From Anaerolineales bacterium (GTDB taxonomy: Bacteria; Chloroflexota; Anaerolineae; Anaerolineales; UBA6663), in contig JAEURM010000050.1 in assembly GCA_016789245.1 (NCBI GenBank), forward strand, positions 1-10,217: 10,217 nt of DNA. Direction: 5' to 3'. Shown piece by piece: positions 1 to 6,946 of the stretch. Under the pieces are notes generated by a model. It worked only from the letters and a program-made list of their open reading frames with translations. It had not been told where the DNA came from and searched no databases. A program made the position numbers and the translations under genes. Positions within the stretch are counted from its first letter, which is position 1; every line of letters starts with the position of its first letter.

Positions 1-889
1 CTTCTTCAGAAGCCATAAACTGCTTGCGCGGTTTGCCGTACGCTGTCCACTCCCACACCGTGGAGGGCTCGCCCGGCCCAACCGTACAGCCGCCAAATTC
101 TTGCATCAGCACGCGCTTGGTGTGGCCGGTGAGCGCGGCGGTTAGCGCGCACGTGTAGGGCACATAGTCCGGGTCTAGCGGCCCGCGTGACCAATTGGCG
201 TACATGGGGTAGGAGTGCATTACGGCGAAATCGGTTTCGCCAAACACATCATTCACACGCAGGCCGTTATCACGCAGTAAACTATCTGCGTGTAAGCCGC
301 ACGTAATCGGGCGCGCATCGCCCGTAGCGCGGATAACGTTCACCATCCGCCGCACCCAATTACGGCCATCTGCCGCTGTGGGCGGCCACGCAAACAAATC
401 CGGCTCGTTGCCCAAGTTCCACGTACCCACGCCGGCATGGCCTTTGAGGGCATTCACCACCGTGGTGAGCAAAAGTTCCTCGGCGGCCAAGGAGGTGGGG
501 TGCATATACGGGTTGAAATAACCGCTGTTCACCACCTGATTACCACTCACCAATTGTAGAGCGTTGGGCTTGGGTGCGCCGTCTAGCATCCAGCGCGGCG
601 CCCAGTTGGGGCCACTCATGTGGCCGGTAAAAAACGTTACATCCAAACTGAGTTGGTGTTCAGCGGCCAGATCGGCCACCGTGACTAAGTTGCGCAAACT
701 CTCCGCTGAAACCGAAGTGGGCGTGGGCTGAAAATCTTCCCACAAGAGAAACATGCGAACGATGTTAAGCTTTAAATCTGCCAGTAAGGCAAATTCATCA
801 CGCACTTCACCGGCATCAAAGTCTTTCCACCAATACATGGCCTTTTTGCGTGGCCAATAATTCACACCCAAACTGAAAATTTCAGTCAT
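1..889 (-). CDS. Clan-A (GH5-like) glycoside hydrolase, C-terminus cut by window edge
   Basis: The reading frame opens at an ATG at 889 and runs off the left edge, giving 296 visible residues without a stop. It looks like a retaining TIM-barrel glycosidase of the GH5/cellulase-mannanase type. Visible landmarks are the early Arg in VRMF (R45), the acid/base Glu in GNEP (E162), the His-x-Tyr pair in MHSYP (H225, Y227) and a nucleophile Glu in MQEFGG (E264). The spacing of about 100 residues between the two Glu suits clan GH-A. No signal peptide is seen at the N-terminus (starts MTEIFSLGVNYW), so the enzyme is probably cytoplasmic and would act on short or imported glycosides. It starts 19 bases after the flavoenzyme stop on the same strand, probably as the distal gene of the same transcript; only a weak purine stretch precedes the ATG. 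The substrate cannot be told, and GH42 or another GH-A family is an alternative. Confidence 0.85.
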   Translation of the reverse strand, partial: MTEIFSLGVNYWPRKKAMYWWKDFDAGEVRDEFALLADLKLNIVRMFLLWEDFQPTPTSVSAESLRNLVTVADLAAEHQLSLDVTFFTGHMSGPNWAPRWMLDGAPKPNALQLVSGNQVVNSGYFNPYMHPTSLAAEELLLTTVVNALKGHAGVGTWNLGNEPDLFAWPPTAADGRNWVRRMVNVIRATGDARPITCGLHADSLLRDNGLRVNDVFGETDFAVMHSYPMYANWSRGPLDPDYVPYTCALTAALTGHTKRVLMQEFGGCTVGPGEPSTVWEWTAYGKPRKQFMASEE

Positions 890-908
890 GTTGTTCTTTC
901 ACTATGGT

Positions 909-2297
909 TTAGGGCCGTACCCTGGGCCGTGCTTGGCCGGAGAGCCATTCCGGCTGGTGCGGGTCACGTTTGGGAGACCAGAACGGGCCAATATCTTCAA
1001 TGGTTGATTCACGCCGCCACGCGCCATCCGCGCCCGTGCGCCGCTCAGTGGCCGCTTGGTGGGGCGCGGCTGATGAAGATTGAGCCATGATGCCATGCCC
1101 GTGCCCGCTTTGCACCGGCGCAATATTGTGAATGATGCGGTAGCTGGGGTCTGTAAAACGCGCCAAACGGAAGAGCGTTAAATCATGCCGCGTCTGCCCA
1201 ATCTCGGCTAAATCCGCCACAATTTCACCCACCACGCTGGCGAACTTGAAGCCGTGGCCGGAGCACGGCGAGGCTATCACCACTTGCGGATGCTCAGGAT
1301 GCACATCAATGATGAAGTGCCGATCCGGCGTGTTGGTGAACATGCAGGATTTCATCGTCATGGTTGGCCCACAGCCATCGGGGAAGTAACGGGCGGCGAA
1401 TTCACGCAAAATCCGCTCGTCTTCATCCGTTGGCTCGCGGTTCCAATCATCTGGTTCCACTACTTCTTCAAAGTGATGGTAACGGGCAAACTTAAAACCC
1501 GGCACTTGAAATTGCGGGAAGCCGTAATAACGGCCTTCTTCCACCAGCAAGTTAAACACCGGGAAACGGTCACGGTGAAAGTATTCTGGCTTTGTTGGTT
1601 GAAGCCACGCTAATACTTGCCGCTCCGGCACCGAGAGGCCGCGCAGTTCTGGGATGAAGTGCCCCGTCCACGCACCGGCGGTGACCACCAATTTATCCGC
1701 ATGGTACACATCATGATTAGTGGTGACTTTCACGCCGCCGTAGTACGGCTCCCAGCCTAGCACTTGCTCGCGCGCGTGAATCTCCGCACCCAACGCTTGG
1801 GCGGCCATCACGTAATTCACCACACACCGCTCCGGCAATAAAAAGCCGCCCTCCGGCTGGAGCAGAGCCATAGTGTTGGGTGGCAGATGGTAGCCCGGAA
1901 AGCGCCGCCGCACTTCGGCGCCGGTGAGCACTTGGTGCTCCAAATCATGCTCACGCGCCGAGCGCCACGCGCCCTTAAACACCCATTCGGTTTCCGGCCC
2001 GGCATCAATTGAGCCGGTGATGTACAACAACTGCTCATTCACCTCCCGCTGAAACTCGCGCCACAACTCATACGAGCGTTTGAGCAAATTGACGTACGAA
2101 GGGTGTTCATAGTAAGCCAAGCGGATGATACGGGTGTAGCCGTGTGAGGAGCCTTCTAAGTGGGGAATATCAAAGCGCTCTAAGCCCAGCACGCGCCGCC
2201 CGCGCTTAGCCAAGTAATACGAGGCCGCACTTCCCATGCCACCCACACCGAGGACGATGACATCGTAGTGATTGGGAATTTGTTTGGAAATAGACAT
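909..2297 (-). CDS. Monomeric sarcosine oxidase / N-methyl amino acid oxidase-like flavoprotein (DAO family)
   Basis: A 462-residue FAD enzyme likely to oxidise N-methyl groups of sarcosine or a related secondary amine, giving the demethylated amine, formaldehyde and hydrogen peroxide. The N-terminus carries the dinucleotide-binding GVGGMGS (residues 17-23) followed by the ERFDIPH...SSHG region typical of monomeric sarcosine oxidase (MSOX) and N-methyltryptophan oxidase. C318 in SCMFTNTPD aligns with the Cys that binds FAD covalently in MSOX (Cys315), and K269 in GFKFARYHH with the oxygen-activating Lys265. The SGHGFKF motif is also present. The ATG at 2297 is chosen because GGAG lies six bases upstream; a TTG at 2309 in the same frame would put that GGAG inside the gene. 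MSOX has about 390 residues, so the last 70 or so, rich in His, Arg, Pro and Ser, are an unexplained tail. The gene follows the GcvT-like gene after 58 bases. The exact amine substrate is inferred, not shown. Confidence 0.9.
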   Translation of the reverse strand: MSISKQIPNHYDVIVLGVGGMGSAASYYLAKRGRRVLGLERFDIPHLEGSSHGYTRIIRLAYYEHPSYVNLLKRSYELWREFQREVNEQLLYITGSIDAGPETEWVFKGAWRSAREHDLEHQVLTGAEVRRRFPGYHLPPNTMALLQPEGGFLLPERCVVNYVMAAQALGAEIHAREQVLGWEPYYGGVKVTTNHDVYHADKLVVTAGAWTGHFIPELRGLSVPERQVLAWLQPTKPEYFHRDRFPVFNLLVEEGRYYGFPQFQVPGFKFARYHHFEEVVEPDDWNREPTDEDERILREFAARYFPDGCGPTMTMKSCMFTNTPDRHFIIDVHPEHPQVVIASPCSGHGFKFASVVGEIVADLAEIGQTRHDLTLFRLARFTDPSYRIIHNIAPVQSGHGHGIMAQSSSAAPHQAATERRTGADGAWRRESTIEDIGPFWSPKRDPHQPEWLSGQARPRVRP

Positions 2298-2303
2298 TTC
2301 ATT

Positions 2304-2307
2304 CTCC
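2304..2307 (-). promoter_or_regulatory. Shine-Dalgarno fixing the start of the sarcosine-oxidase-like gene
   Basis: GGAG on the minus strand, six bases before the ATG at 2297. It abuts the last unit of the heptad array. A TTG at 2309 would start translation upstream of this site, so the ATG is the better start. Confidence 0.75.
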
Positions 2308-2357
2308 AATAACGAGTAACCAATAACAAAGTTATTAGTTATTGGTTATTCGCTATT
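2306..2357. repeat. Heptad-repeat array forming an intergenic hairpin
   Basis: On the plus strand the spacer is almost wholly 7-base units: CCAATAA (2306), CGAGTAA (2313), CCAATAA (2320), then CAA, then AGTTATT (2330), AGTTATT (2337), GGTTATT (2344) and CGCTATT (2351). The first three are reverse complements of the type seen in the last four, so 2313-2327 pairs with 2338-2352 (15 bp, one mismatch, 10-base loop). A shorter alternative pairing, 2322-2327 with 2331-2336, also exists. The array begins at the stop codon of the GcvT-like gene and ends at the ribosome-binding site of the next gene. It has no T-tract, so a simple terminator is unlikely; an mRNA-stabilising, processing or translation-modulating role, or a passive repeat, is possible. 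The unit length recalls the heptanucleotide STRR repeats of filamentous cyanobacteria. Confidence 0.85.
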
Positions 2358-3549
2358 AGCCACGCATCCGCGCGCCTTCTGGGTCAAAGAAGGGCAGGGA
2401 GGCCACCGTACATTGCTTGGCTCGACCATTCACAATGGCCGCCAGCCGCGCGCCGGGGAAGGTGTGCGTGGTGCGCACAAAGCCAATGGCCAACATCTTG
2501 CCCACGCTGTAACCCCGTGAGCTAGACGTGACGCGGCCAATTTCTTGCATACCGGCTTTCACCGCATCTTCCGGCTGGCCGGCTTCTGGGCCACTTTCAA
2601 TGTAATCTTTGAACACGGCCATGTCCGTTACGGCGTACAACCGGTCACCGTTTTTTAGCGGCACTTCGCTATCCACCGTCAGGCCCACCCACCGTTCCTG
2701 AATGCCGCGCTCTTGAATTCGCAACAACGCATCGCGGCCCACAAAATCCCGCTTTTCAAACCTAATCCATTTATCCAAGCCCAAGTGGAACGGCGTAACT
2801 TCTTCGCTAATATCCGGCCCATACAGCGGCAAGCCTTTTTCAATACGGAGGGATTGCATGGCCAGTGTGCCGTACGGCAGTAAACCGAAGTTGCGGCCTT
2901 CTTTAATTAAAAGCTCCCATAGCGGGCCGGCTTCTTCGGCGGGCGTATACAACTCATAGCCCAGTTCGCCTGTGTAGCCAGAGCGCGAGAGAATCACTTC
3001 CGTTTCGCCAATGGTGGCCCGCATAAAACGGAAAAACTTAAGCTTTTGCAGTTGCTCGGCTTCTTTCACCACGCTCTTGAGAAATTCACGGGATTTTGGC
3101 CCTTGCACCACCGGCAAAGCTACCGCGGCGGAAATATCTGTCACGTACGCGGCGTGGCGCTCAGCTTGTTCCGCCAGCCAGCGCGCCGTTTTCTTGCGTG
3201 GCCCACTGCTGGTGATGAGCATGAAGTGTTCATCACTAAATTTATAAATGGTAATGTCATCAATCACGCCGCCGTGCTCATTCACCATGGTGCTATAGCG
3301 CACTTGGCCGGGCACCAAATCTTTCACTTCGTTCACCAGCACACGGTGAAGCAGGCGCTCTGCGCCGGGGCCTTTGATATCCACTTCACCCATGGAAGAT
3401 AAATCTTGCATGCCCACATTGGCGCGGGTGTTTAAGTGCTCTTCGGCGGCGCTGGTGTACTGCGCGGGGAAAACGTAATCCCCGCCGCCCTTCACCATTT
3501 GGGCGGAGGTGCGGAAGTGATAATCGTAGATTGGACTGCGGCGTTCCAT
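2356..3549 (-). CDS. GcvT-like tetrahydrofolate-dependent aminomethyltransferase
   Basis: A 397-residue member of the glycine-cleavage T-protein family, which moves a one-carbon unit from an amine-linked donor to tetrahydrofolate in the cytoplasm. Family signatures appear in order: NEHGGVIDD (residues 90-98, with the conserved catalytic Asp at 97/98), SGYTGELGYELY, the SLRIEKGLPLYG helix region, FVGRDAL, and the C-terminal barrel with VTSSSRGYSVG. The ATG at 3549 has AGGAG five bases upstream, and the gene follows the membrane-protein stop by 12 bases. It is probably not the housekeeping gcvT: no gcvH or gcvP is adjacent, and its neighbours are amine oxidoreductases. In dimethylglycine and sarcosine dehydrogenases a domain of this fold is fused to a DAO domain; here the two are neighbouring genes. 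DMSP demethylase (DmdA) shares the fold, so a betaine, dimethylglycine or sulfonium methyl donor is possible. The substrate is inferred only. Confidence 0.88.
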   Translation of the reverse strand: MERRSPIYDYHFRTSAQMVKGGGDYVFPAQYTSAAEEHLNTRANVGMQDLSSMGEVDIKGPGAERLLHRVLVNEVKDLVPGQVRYSTMVNEHGGVIDDITIYKFSDEHFMLITSSGPRKKTARWLAEQAERHAAYVTDISAAVALPVVQGPKSREFLKSVVKEAEQLQKLKFFRFMRATIGETEVILSRSGYTGELGYELYTPAEEAGPLWELLIKEGRNFGLLPYGTLAMQSLRIEKGLPLYGPDISEEVTPFHLGLDKWIRFEKRDFVGRDALLRIQERGIQERWVGLTVDSEVPLKNGDRLYAVTDMAVFKDYIESGPEAGQPEDAVKAGMQEIGRVTSSSRGYSVGKMLAIGFVRTTHTFPGARLAAIVNGRAKQCTVASLPFFDPEGARMRG

Positions 3550-3561
3550 AGATGCTCCTTA

Positions 3562-4410
3562 TCAGCGGCTGAAACGGATTGAACGGGAAATGGGTAAGCG
3601 GCTGGCCAACAAAGTGATGAGCAAGCCCGTGCGCCAAAAGGCCACGGCGGCCATGCCATGCGCTAAAACGGCAAACAGTGGCGGCGTCTCGCCGGTGTAA
3701 TAAATCCAGCACTCACGTGTAGTGCCCCACAACTCTAAAAAGTAGCCCAGCGCGGAACCGGCCACAAAGATCAGCACGGCGGCGCGGTAGTTGGTGGGTG
3801 TGGCAATGAGGAAAGTGCTTAACGCCAACGCCACCAGCGTGAGAGATTTATCCAACGTGGGCCAGACGAAGGCAAGCATTAGAGCGAAGAAACCTAAAAA
3901 GATAAACCAATATAGGAGAATTAGAGAATTAGAGAAATGAAAATTGGGCAATTGGGCGATTGAGTGATTGGGATTTGGGTTTTGCGCTGTTAGGATTTTG
4001 CTTCCCAAAAGCGCATGACTCGCACGGTAGAGGCGGTCAATCGCTAAACTGGCAATCGGCCACGCCGGAATAATCCAGAGGGGCGGGCGCTCGTTGGTGT
4101 AGTAGTGCCACAAGTTGGTTTGCGTGCCCCACGCTTCAATTACCAAACCGCCCACCATGCCCACGCTTACAATCAGCGCATCGCGCTTCATATCTGCCCC
4201 GCACATGATGAGAATCGTCATCACCAAAAAGATGCCGAGCAAAAGCCAATCAAATTGCACCCACCACGGCAGGCGGGGGTTGAACAGCGCCAAGTATTCT
4301 TCTGCCAGCGGCCACCATACGTAACCGATGACGAACAATGTGAGCAGAAACATACTCAACAGCACATAGCTGGTACGGTTCCAGCGTAAAGCGGCGAGGG
4401 CCGTTTTCAT
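3562..4410 (-). CDS. Polytopic membrane protein with internal motif duplication, function unknown
   Basis: I do not recognise this 282-residue protein. It has roughly seven hydrophobic segments and a striking two-fold repeat. Copy 1 has E92, W94-G95-T96, W101, Y103-Y104-T105, E107 and P109-P110-L111; copy 2 has E226, W228-G229-T230, W235, Y237-Y238-T239, E241 and P243-P244-L245, with identical internal spacing. Each copy follows a hydrophobic helix and precedes another, suggesting two symmetric half-bundles with acidic and aromatic residues near the membrane face. The segment joining the halves (residues 137-166) is hydrophilic and encoded by an octamer repeat array. The ATG lies within ATGA, which overlaps the betA stop, implying translational coupling. 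Its place between betA and the GcvT-like gene suggests a role in the same pathway, perhaps transport, membrane anchoring or electron transfer. A distant likeness to carotenoid hydratase or lycopene-cyclase membrane bundles crossed my mind but is not supported. Confidence 0.75.
   Translation of the reverse strand: MKTALAALRWNRTSYVLLSMFLLTLFVIGYVWWPLAEEYLALFNPRLPWWVQFDWLLLGIFLVMTILIMCGADMKRDALIVSVGMVGGLVIEAWGTQTNLWHYYTNERPPLWIIPAWPIASLAIDRLYRASHALLGSKILTAQNPNPNHSIAQLPNFHFSNSLILLYWFIFLGFFALMLAFVWPTLDKSLTLVALALSTFLIATPTNYRAAVLIFVAGSALGYFLELWGTTRECWIYYTGETPPLFAVLAHGMAAVAFWRTGLLITLLASRLPISRSIRFSR
3916..3979. repeat. Octamer tandem repeats inside the membrane-protein gene
   Basis: On the plus strand the units are GAGAATTA (3916), GAGAATTA (3924), GAGAAATG (3932), then AAA, then ATTGGGCA (3943), ATTGGGCG (3951), ATTGAGTG (3959), ATTGGGAT (3967) and a partial TTGGG. 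The array is read through in frame by the minus-strand membrane protein, where it encodes the Asn/Pro/Ser-rich linker and the start of the next hydrophobic segment (about residues 146-166). Its base composition and repetition resemble intergenic spacer DNA rather than the surrounding code, suggesting insertion or expansion that kept the frame. Confidence 0.8.
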
Positions 4411-6071
4411 GCCGCGCGTTCCATTTCCAATTGGGCCGAATGGCGATAGAACGGCGTGTTTTCGGCGGGCAATGGCGTAGCGCCTAAAATTAAGTCCGCC
4501 GCTTTTTCAGCCAGCATCATCACTGGTGCGTAAATGTTGCCGTTGGTCACATACGGCATGGCGGAGGCATCGGCCACGCGCAAGCCTTCCAGCCCGCGCA
4601 CTTTCATCGTCAATGGGTCCACCACCGCCATTTCATCCACGCCCATTTTGGCGGTGCAGGAGGGATGCAAAGCCGTTTCGCCGTCATGCGCCACCCAATC
4701 CAAAATCTCGGCGTCCGTTTCCACTTTACGGCCAGGGGAAATTTCACCCGCGTTAAATTCAGCAAACGCCGGTTGGTTGAGGATGTGGCGCGCACAGCGG
4801 ATGGCTTCCACCCACTCACGGCGGTCTTGTGCGGTGGAGAGATAGTTGAAGCGGAGCGCCGGATGCACGCTGGGGTCTGCGGATTTGAGTTTGATGGTGC
4901 CGCGCGCATCCGAGTACATGGGGCCAACGTGCACTTGGTAGCCGTGGCCTTGGCTGGGTGAGGTGCCATCATAGCGAATGGCCAGCGGCAGAAAATGGAA
5001 CATCAAGTTGGGATAAGCCACCTCGGCATTACTGCGGATGAAGCCGCCCGCTTCAAAGTGGTTGGTGGCCGCCGCGCCGCGCCGGAAGAACAACCATTGA
5101 AAACCAATCCACGGTTGGTTGTACCACTGCAGGGCGGGGTACATAGAAACGGGCTGTTGGCAGCCGTATTGAATGTACACTTCCAAATGGTCTTGCAGGT
5201 TTTCACCTACGCCGGGCAAGTGGTGCACCATCGGAATTTTCAACGCTTCTAACTCACGCGCATTGCCCACGCCAGAAAGTTGAAGCAATTGCGGCGTGTT
5301 GATGGCCCCGGCGCTACACACAATTTCACCGGCGTACGCACGTTTGGTTTGCCCGCCGTGCACATATTCCACGCCCACCGCCCGTTGGCCTTCAAACAAA
5401 ATTTTGGTGATGAAAGCACGCGTGGTAACGGTGAGGTTGCGCCGCTGTTTGACGGGATGCACATACGCGCGCGCCGCGCTCAGCCGCCGCCCCCGGTGAA
5501 TGTTCCGGTCAAACTTAGCAAAGCCTTCTTGCTTATAGCCGTTCACATCTTGCGTAAGCGGATGCCCAGCTTGCTGAACAGCTTCAAAAAAAGCGGTGAA
5601 TAGCGGGTTGGTGGCCGGGCCGCGCTCCAGCACCAGCGGCCCATTACTGCCGCGCCACTCATCACCGCCGGCCAAGCAATTTTCCATACGCTTGAAGTAG
5701 GGCAGGCAGTGAGCGTAATCCCACATTTGCATGCCAGCATCTGCGCCCCAGCGTTCATAATCCAGCGGGTTACCGCGCTGGAAAATCATACCGTTGATGC
5801 TACTGGAGCCGCCCAACACTTTGCCGCGCGCGTGGTAGATGCGGCGGTTATGCATGTGTGGTTCCGGCTCAGATTCATATTTCCAATCATAAAAACGGTT
5901 GCCGATGGGCGTGGCCAGACCAGCCGGCATATGAATGAAAATATCCCAAATATAGTCTGGGCGGCCGGCTTCTAGCACCAGCACTTTGCTTTCGGGTGCG
6001 GCGCTGAGGCGGTTGGCCAGCACACAGCCCGCTGAGCCACCGCCGATGATGATGTAATCAAAAGCTTTCAC
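4407..6071 (-). CDS. betA: Choline dehydrogenase (GMC oxidoreductase)
   Basis: A 554-residue FAD enzyme of the glucose-methanol-choline family, close in length and motif order to E. coli BetA (556). It would oxidise choline to betaine aldehyde, and BetA enzymes can also carry out the second oxidation to glycine betaine. Visible features are the FAD-binding GGGSAG (residues 10-15), the LEAG loop, [10 protein letters not shown], the GMC signature [47 protein letters not shown], and the C-terminal catalytic pair His469 ([10 protein letters not shown]) and Asn512 ([10 protein letters not shown]), 43 residues apart as in choline oxidase (H466/N510). The start is a GTG at 6071 with GAGG four bases upstream; the GGGSAG motif begins eight codons later, so no earlier start is needed. 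It lies 60 bases after the GntR gene and overlaps the membrane-protein gene. No separate betaine-aldehyde dehydrogenase is visible. A related GMC alcohol dehydrogenase is the main alternative. Confidence 0.92.
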   Translation of the reverse strand: MKAFDYIIIGGGSAGCVLANRLSAAPESKVLVLEAGRPDYIWDIFIHMPAGLATPIGNRFYDWKYESEPEPHMHNRRIYHARGKVLGGSSSINGMIFQRGNPLDYERWGADAGMQMWDYAHCLPYFKRMENCLAGGDEWRGSNGPLVLERGPATNPLFTAFFEAVQQAGHPLTQDVNGYKQEGFAKFDRNIHRGRRLSAARAYVHPVKQRRNLTVTTRAFITKILFEGQRAVGVEYVHGGQTKRAYAGEIVCSAGAINTPQLLQLSGVGNARELEALKIPMVHHLPGVGENLQDHLEVYIQYGCQQPVSMYPALQWYNQPWIGFQWLFFRRGAAATNHFEAGGFIRSNAEVAYPNLMFHFLPLAIRYDGTSPSQGHGYQVHVGPMYSDARGTIKLKSADPSVHPALRFNYLSTAQDRREWVEAIRCARHILNQPAFAEFNAGEISPGRKVETDAEILDWVAHDGETALHPSCTAKMGVDEMAVVDPLTMKVRGLEGLRVADASAMPYVTNGNIYAPVMMLAEKAADLILGATPLPAENTPFYRHSAQLEMERAA

Positions 6072-6089
6072 ACTGCCTCACAAACAGAG

Positions 6090-6122
6090 AAACCGTTAGG
6101 GTCTTCAAGACCCTAACAGTTT
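6090..6122. repeat. 33-bp near-perfect palindrome between gntR and betA
   Basis: GTTAGGGTCTT (6095-6105) and AAGACCCTAAC (6107-6117) are exact inverted copies around a central C at 6106. The symmetry extends through AAAC (6090-6093) and GTTT (6119-6122) past one mismatch (6094/6118). It fills half of the 60-base spacer and could form a strong RNA hairpin. No clear T-tract follows on the minus strand, so it is at best a weak terminator or attenuator between regulator and betA, or a protein-binding site, or a copy of a dispersed intergenic palindrome. Confidence 0.8.
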
Positions 6123-6131
6123 GTTGAATAA

Positions 6132-6812
6132 TTACTGACTCGCTGATAAAAATTCAGATTGAAAACCAGAGACGTGCGCGCGCATAATGCTGGCCGCGCG
6201 GTCACCATCGCGGGCCTGTATAGCGGTGATGATGTCTCGGTGCTCCTCAATGGCTTCCCGTAAACGGCTCACTTTGTTGAGCGAGACATACCACAAGCGC
6301 AGAACGTGGCCGTACAGGCGCTCTAAAGTTTCTTCTAAAAATTCATTATGCGCGGCTTGCGCCAAAAGTTCGTGCGCACGATGGTCAAGCTCAATCAATT
6401 GCCGGTTGTTGCCTGCGAGCAGAATTTCATCGGCGGAAGCAAACAAGGTCTGCATCGCGGCAATTTGCTCCACCGAGGCGCGTTCTGCCGCCAGCCGGGC
6501 CGCAAATGGTTCTAACTCCAGCCGCAGTTCAAAAATCTTCTGCAAATCGCTCAGGTTTAAATCTGCTACCAACGTGCCCCGGCGCGGATACACCACCACC
6601 AAGTTTTCCAACGCCAGCCGTTGAATGGCCTCGCGGATGGGCGTGCGGCCTAACCCCAATTCGCCAATCAATGCGTTTTCATCAATTGGGGCGGCGGGTG
6701 GTAATTCCAGATTGATTATTTTTTCGCGGATGCGGGCGTAGGCCTCGGCGCTTTGCGAGCCGTTTTCACCCCGTTGGCGGCGTTGAACAGTAAGCAGGCT
6801 GGTGGGCAACAT
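6132..6812 (-). CDS. GntR-family transcriptional regulator, FadR/FCD subfamily
   Basis: A 226-residue DNA-binding regulator. The winged helix-turn-helix occupies about residues 22-85, with LGLGRTPIREAIQRL as recognition region and RRGTLVADL as the wing. The FCD ligand domain follows (about 88-215) and shows the full metal-ligand set of this family: D143, H147, H191 and H213. Such proteins bind small carboxylates or related metabolites and usually repress neighbouring catabolic genes; the neighbours here suggest choline, betaine or a degradation product as effector. The gene is the first of the minus-strand run and diverges from the binding-protein gene. No Shine-Dalgarno precedes the ATG at 6812, but the predicted promoter would start the transcript only eight or nine bases upstream, so a near-leaderless mRNA fits. 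The effector is inference. Confidence 0.9.
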   Translation of the reverse strand: MLPTSLLTVQRRQRGENGSQSAEAYARIREKIINLELPPAAPIDENALIGELGLGRTPIREAIQRLALENLVVVYPRRGTLVADLNLSDLQKIFELRLELEPFAARLAAERASVEQIAAMQTLFASADEILLAGNNRQLIELDHRAHELLAQAAHNEFLEETLERLYGHVLRLWYVSLNKVSRLREAIEEHRDIITAIQARDGDRAASIMRAHVSGFQSEFLSASQ

Positions 6813-6825
6813 GGCTGGTACGCAA

Positions 6826-6837
6826 CTGATATATCAG
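6826..6837. promoter_or_regulatory. Candidate GntR operator (12-bp perfect palindrome)
   Basis: CTGATATATCAG is a perfect palindrome 14 bases upstream of the regulator start. It covers the predicted -10 box of the regulator's own promoter, which is where an autorepressor of the FadR/FCD class would bind. The same site lies 43 bases upstream of the divergent lipoprotein -35 box, so it may also affect that promoter. Confidence 0.6.
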
Positions 6838-6856
6838 ACTCGTGGTTTAGAGTCAA
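6828..6856 (-). promoter_or_regulatory. Predicted sigma-70 promoter of the GntR operon
   Basis: On the minus strand, TTGACT (6856-6851) is followed after exactly 17 bases by TATATC (6833-6828), preceded by TGA, which gives an extended -10 form (TGn). Four of six bases match TATAAT and five of six match TTGACA. Transcription would start near 6821, only eight or nine bases before the ATG at 6812. Confidence 0.55.
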
Positions 6857-6866
6857 CAGTTTAGAG
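6845..6866. repeat. Direct repeat GTTTAGAG in the divergent control region
   Basis: GTTTAGAG occurs at 6845-6852 and 6859-6866, a 14-base (two-heptad) period, around the regulator -35 box and 14 bases upstream of the lipoprotein -35 box. It could be an activator site, or a decayed piece of the heptad repeats seen elsewhere in the window. Confidence 0.35.
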
Positions 6867-6880
6867 CGATTTGGTCTGGT

Positions 6881-6909
6881 TTGACAGCGGCGCGGCTCAA
6901 ACTTACAAT
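6881..6909 (+). promoter_or_regulatory. Near-consensus sigma-70 promoter of the binding-protein gene
   Basis: TTGACA at 6881-6886 is a perfect -35 box. TACAAT at 6904-6909 matches the -10 consensus in five of six positions with the ideal 17-base spacer. Transcription would start about 6916, leaving a leader of about 30 bases before the ATG at 6947. Confidence 0.75.
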
Positions 6910-6934
6910 TTCCATATCAACCCCAAACTTCAAC

Positions 6935-6940
6935 AAGGAG
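6935..6940 (+). promoter_or_regulatory. Shine-Dalgarno fixing the lipoprotein start
   Basis: AAGGAG lies six bases before the ATG at 6947. This rules out the in-frame TTG at 6881, which is the promoter -35 box and not a start codon. Confidence 0.85.
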
Positions 6941-6946
6941 AAGATT

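Noticed and set aside
1254..1613. Plus-strand open frame of 119 residues opposite the oxidase gene
   Set aside because: It lies antisense to conserved flavoenzyme code, has no ribosome-binding site and matches no family I know.
2298..2309. TTG at 2309 as the start of the sarcosine-oxidase-like gene
   Set aside because: It would place the GGAG ribosome-binding site inside the gene; the ATG at 2297 has ideal spacing to that site.
2356..3549. Housekeeping gcvT of the glycine cleavage system
   Set aside because: No gcvH or gcvP is nearby, and the gene is embedded among amine-oxidation genes.
3916..3979. Repeat array as a CRISPR
   Set aside because: The units are 8 bases, contiguous and without spacers.
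6090..6122. Palindrome as a classical intrinsic terminator
   Set aside because: No run of T follows the stem on the minus strand, so it is listed as a repeat and possible attenuator only.
6881..6946. TTG at 6881 as the start of the binding protein
   Set aside because: This TTG is part of the TTGACA -35 box, and starting there would put 22 residues before the signal peptide. The ATG at 6947 follows AAGGAG.
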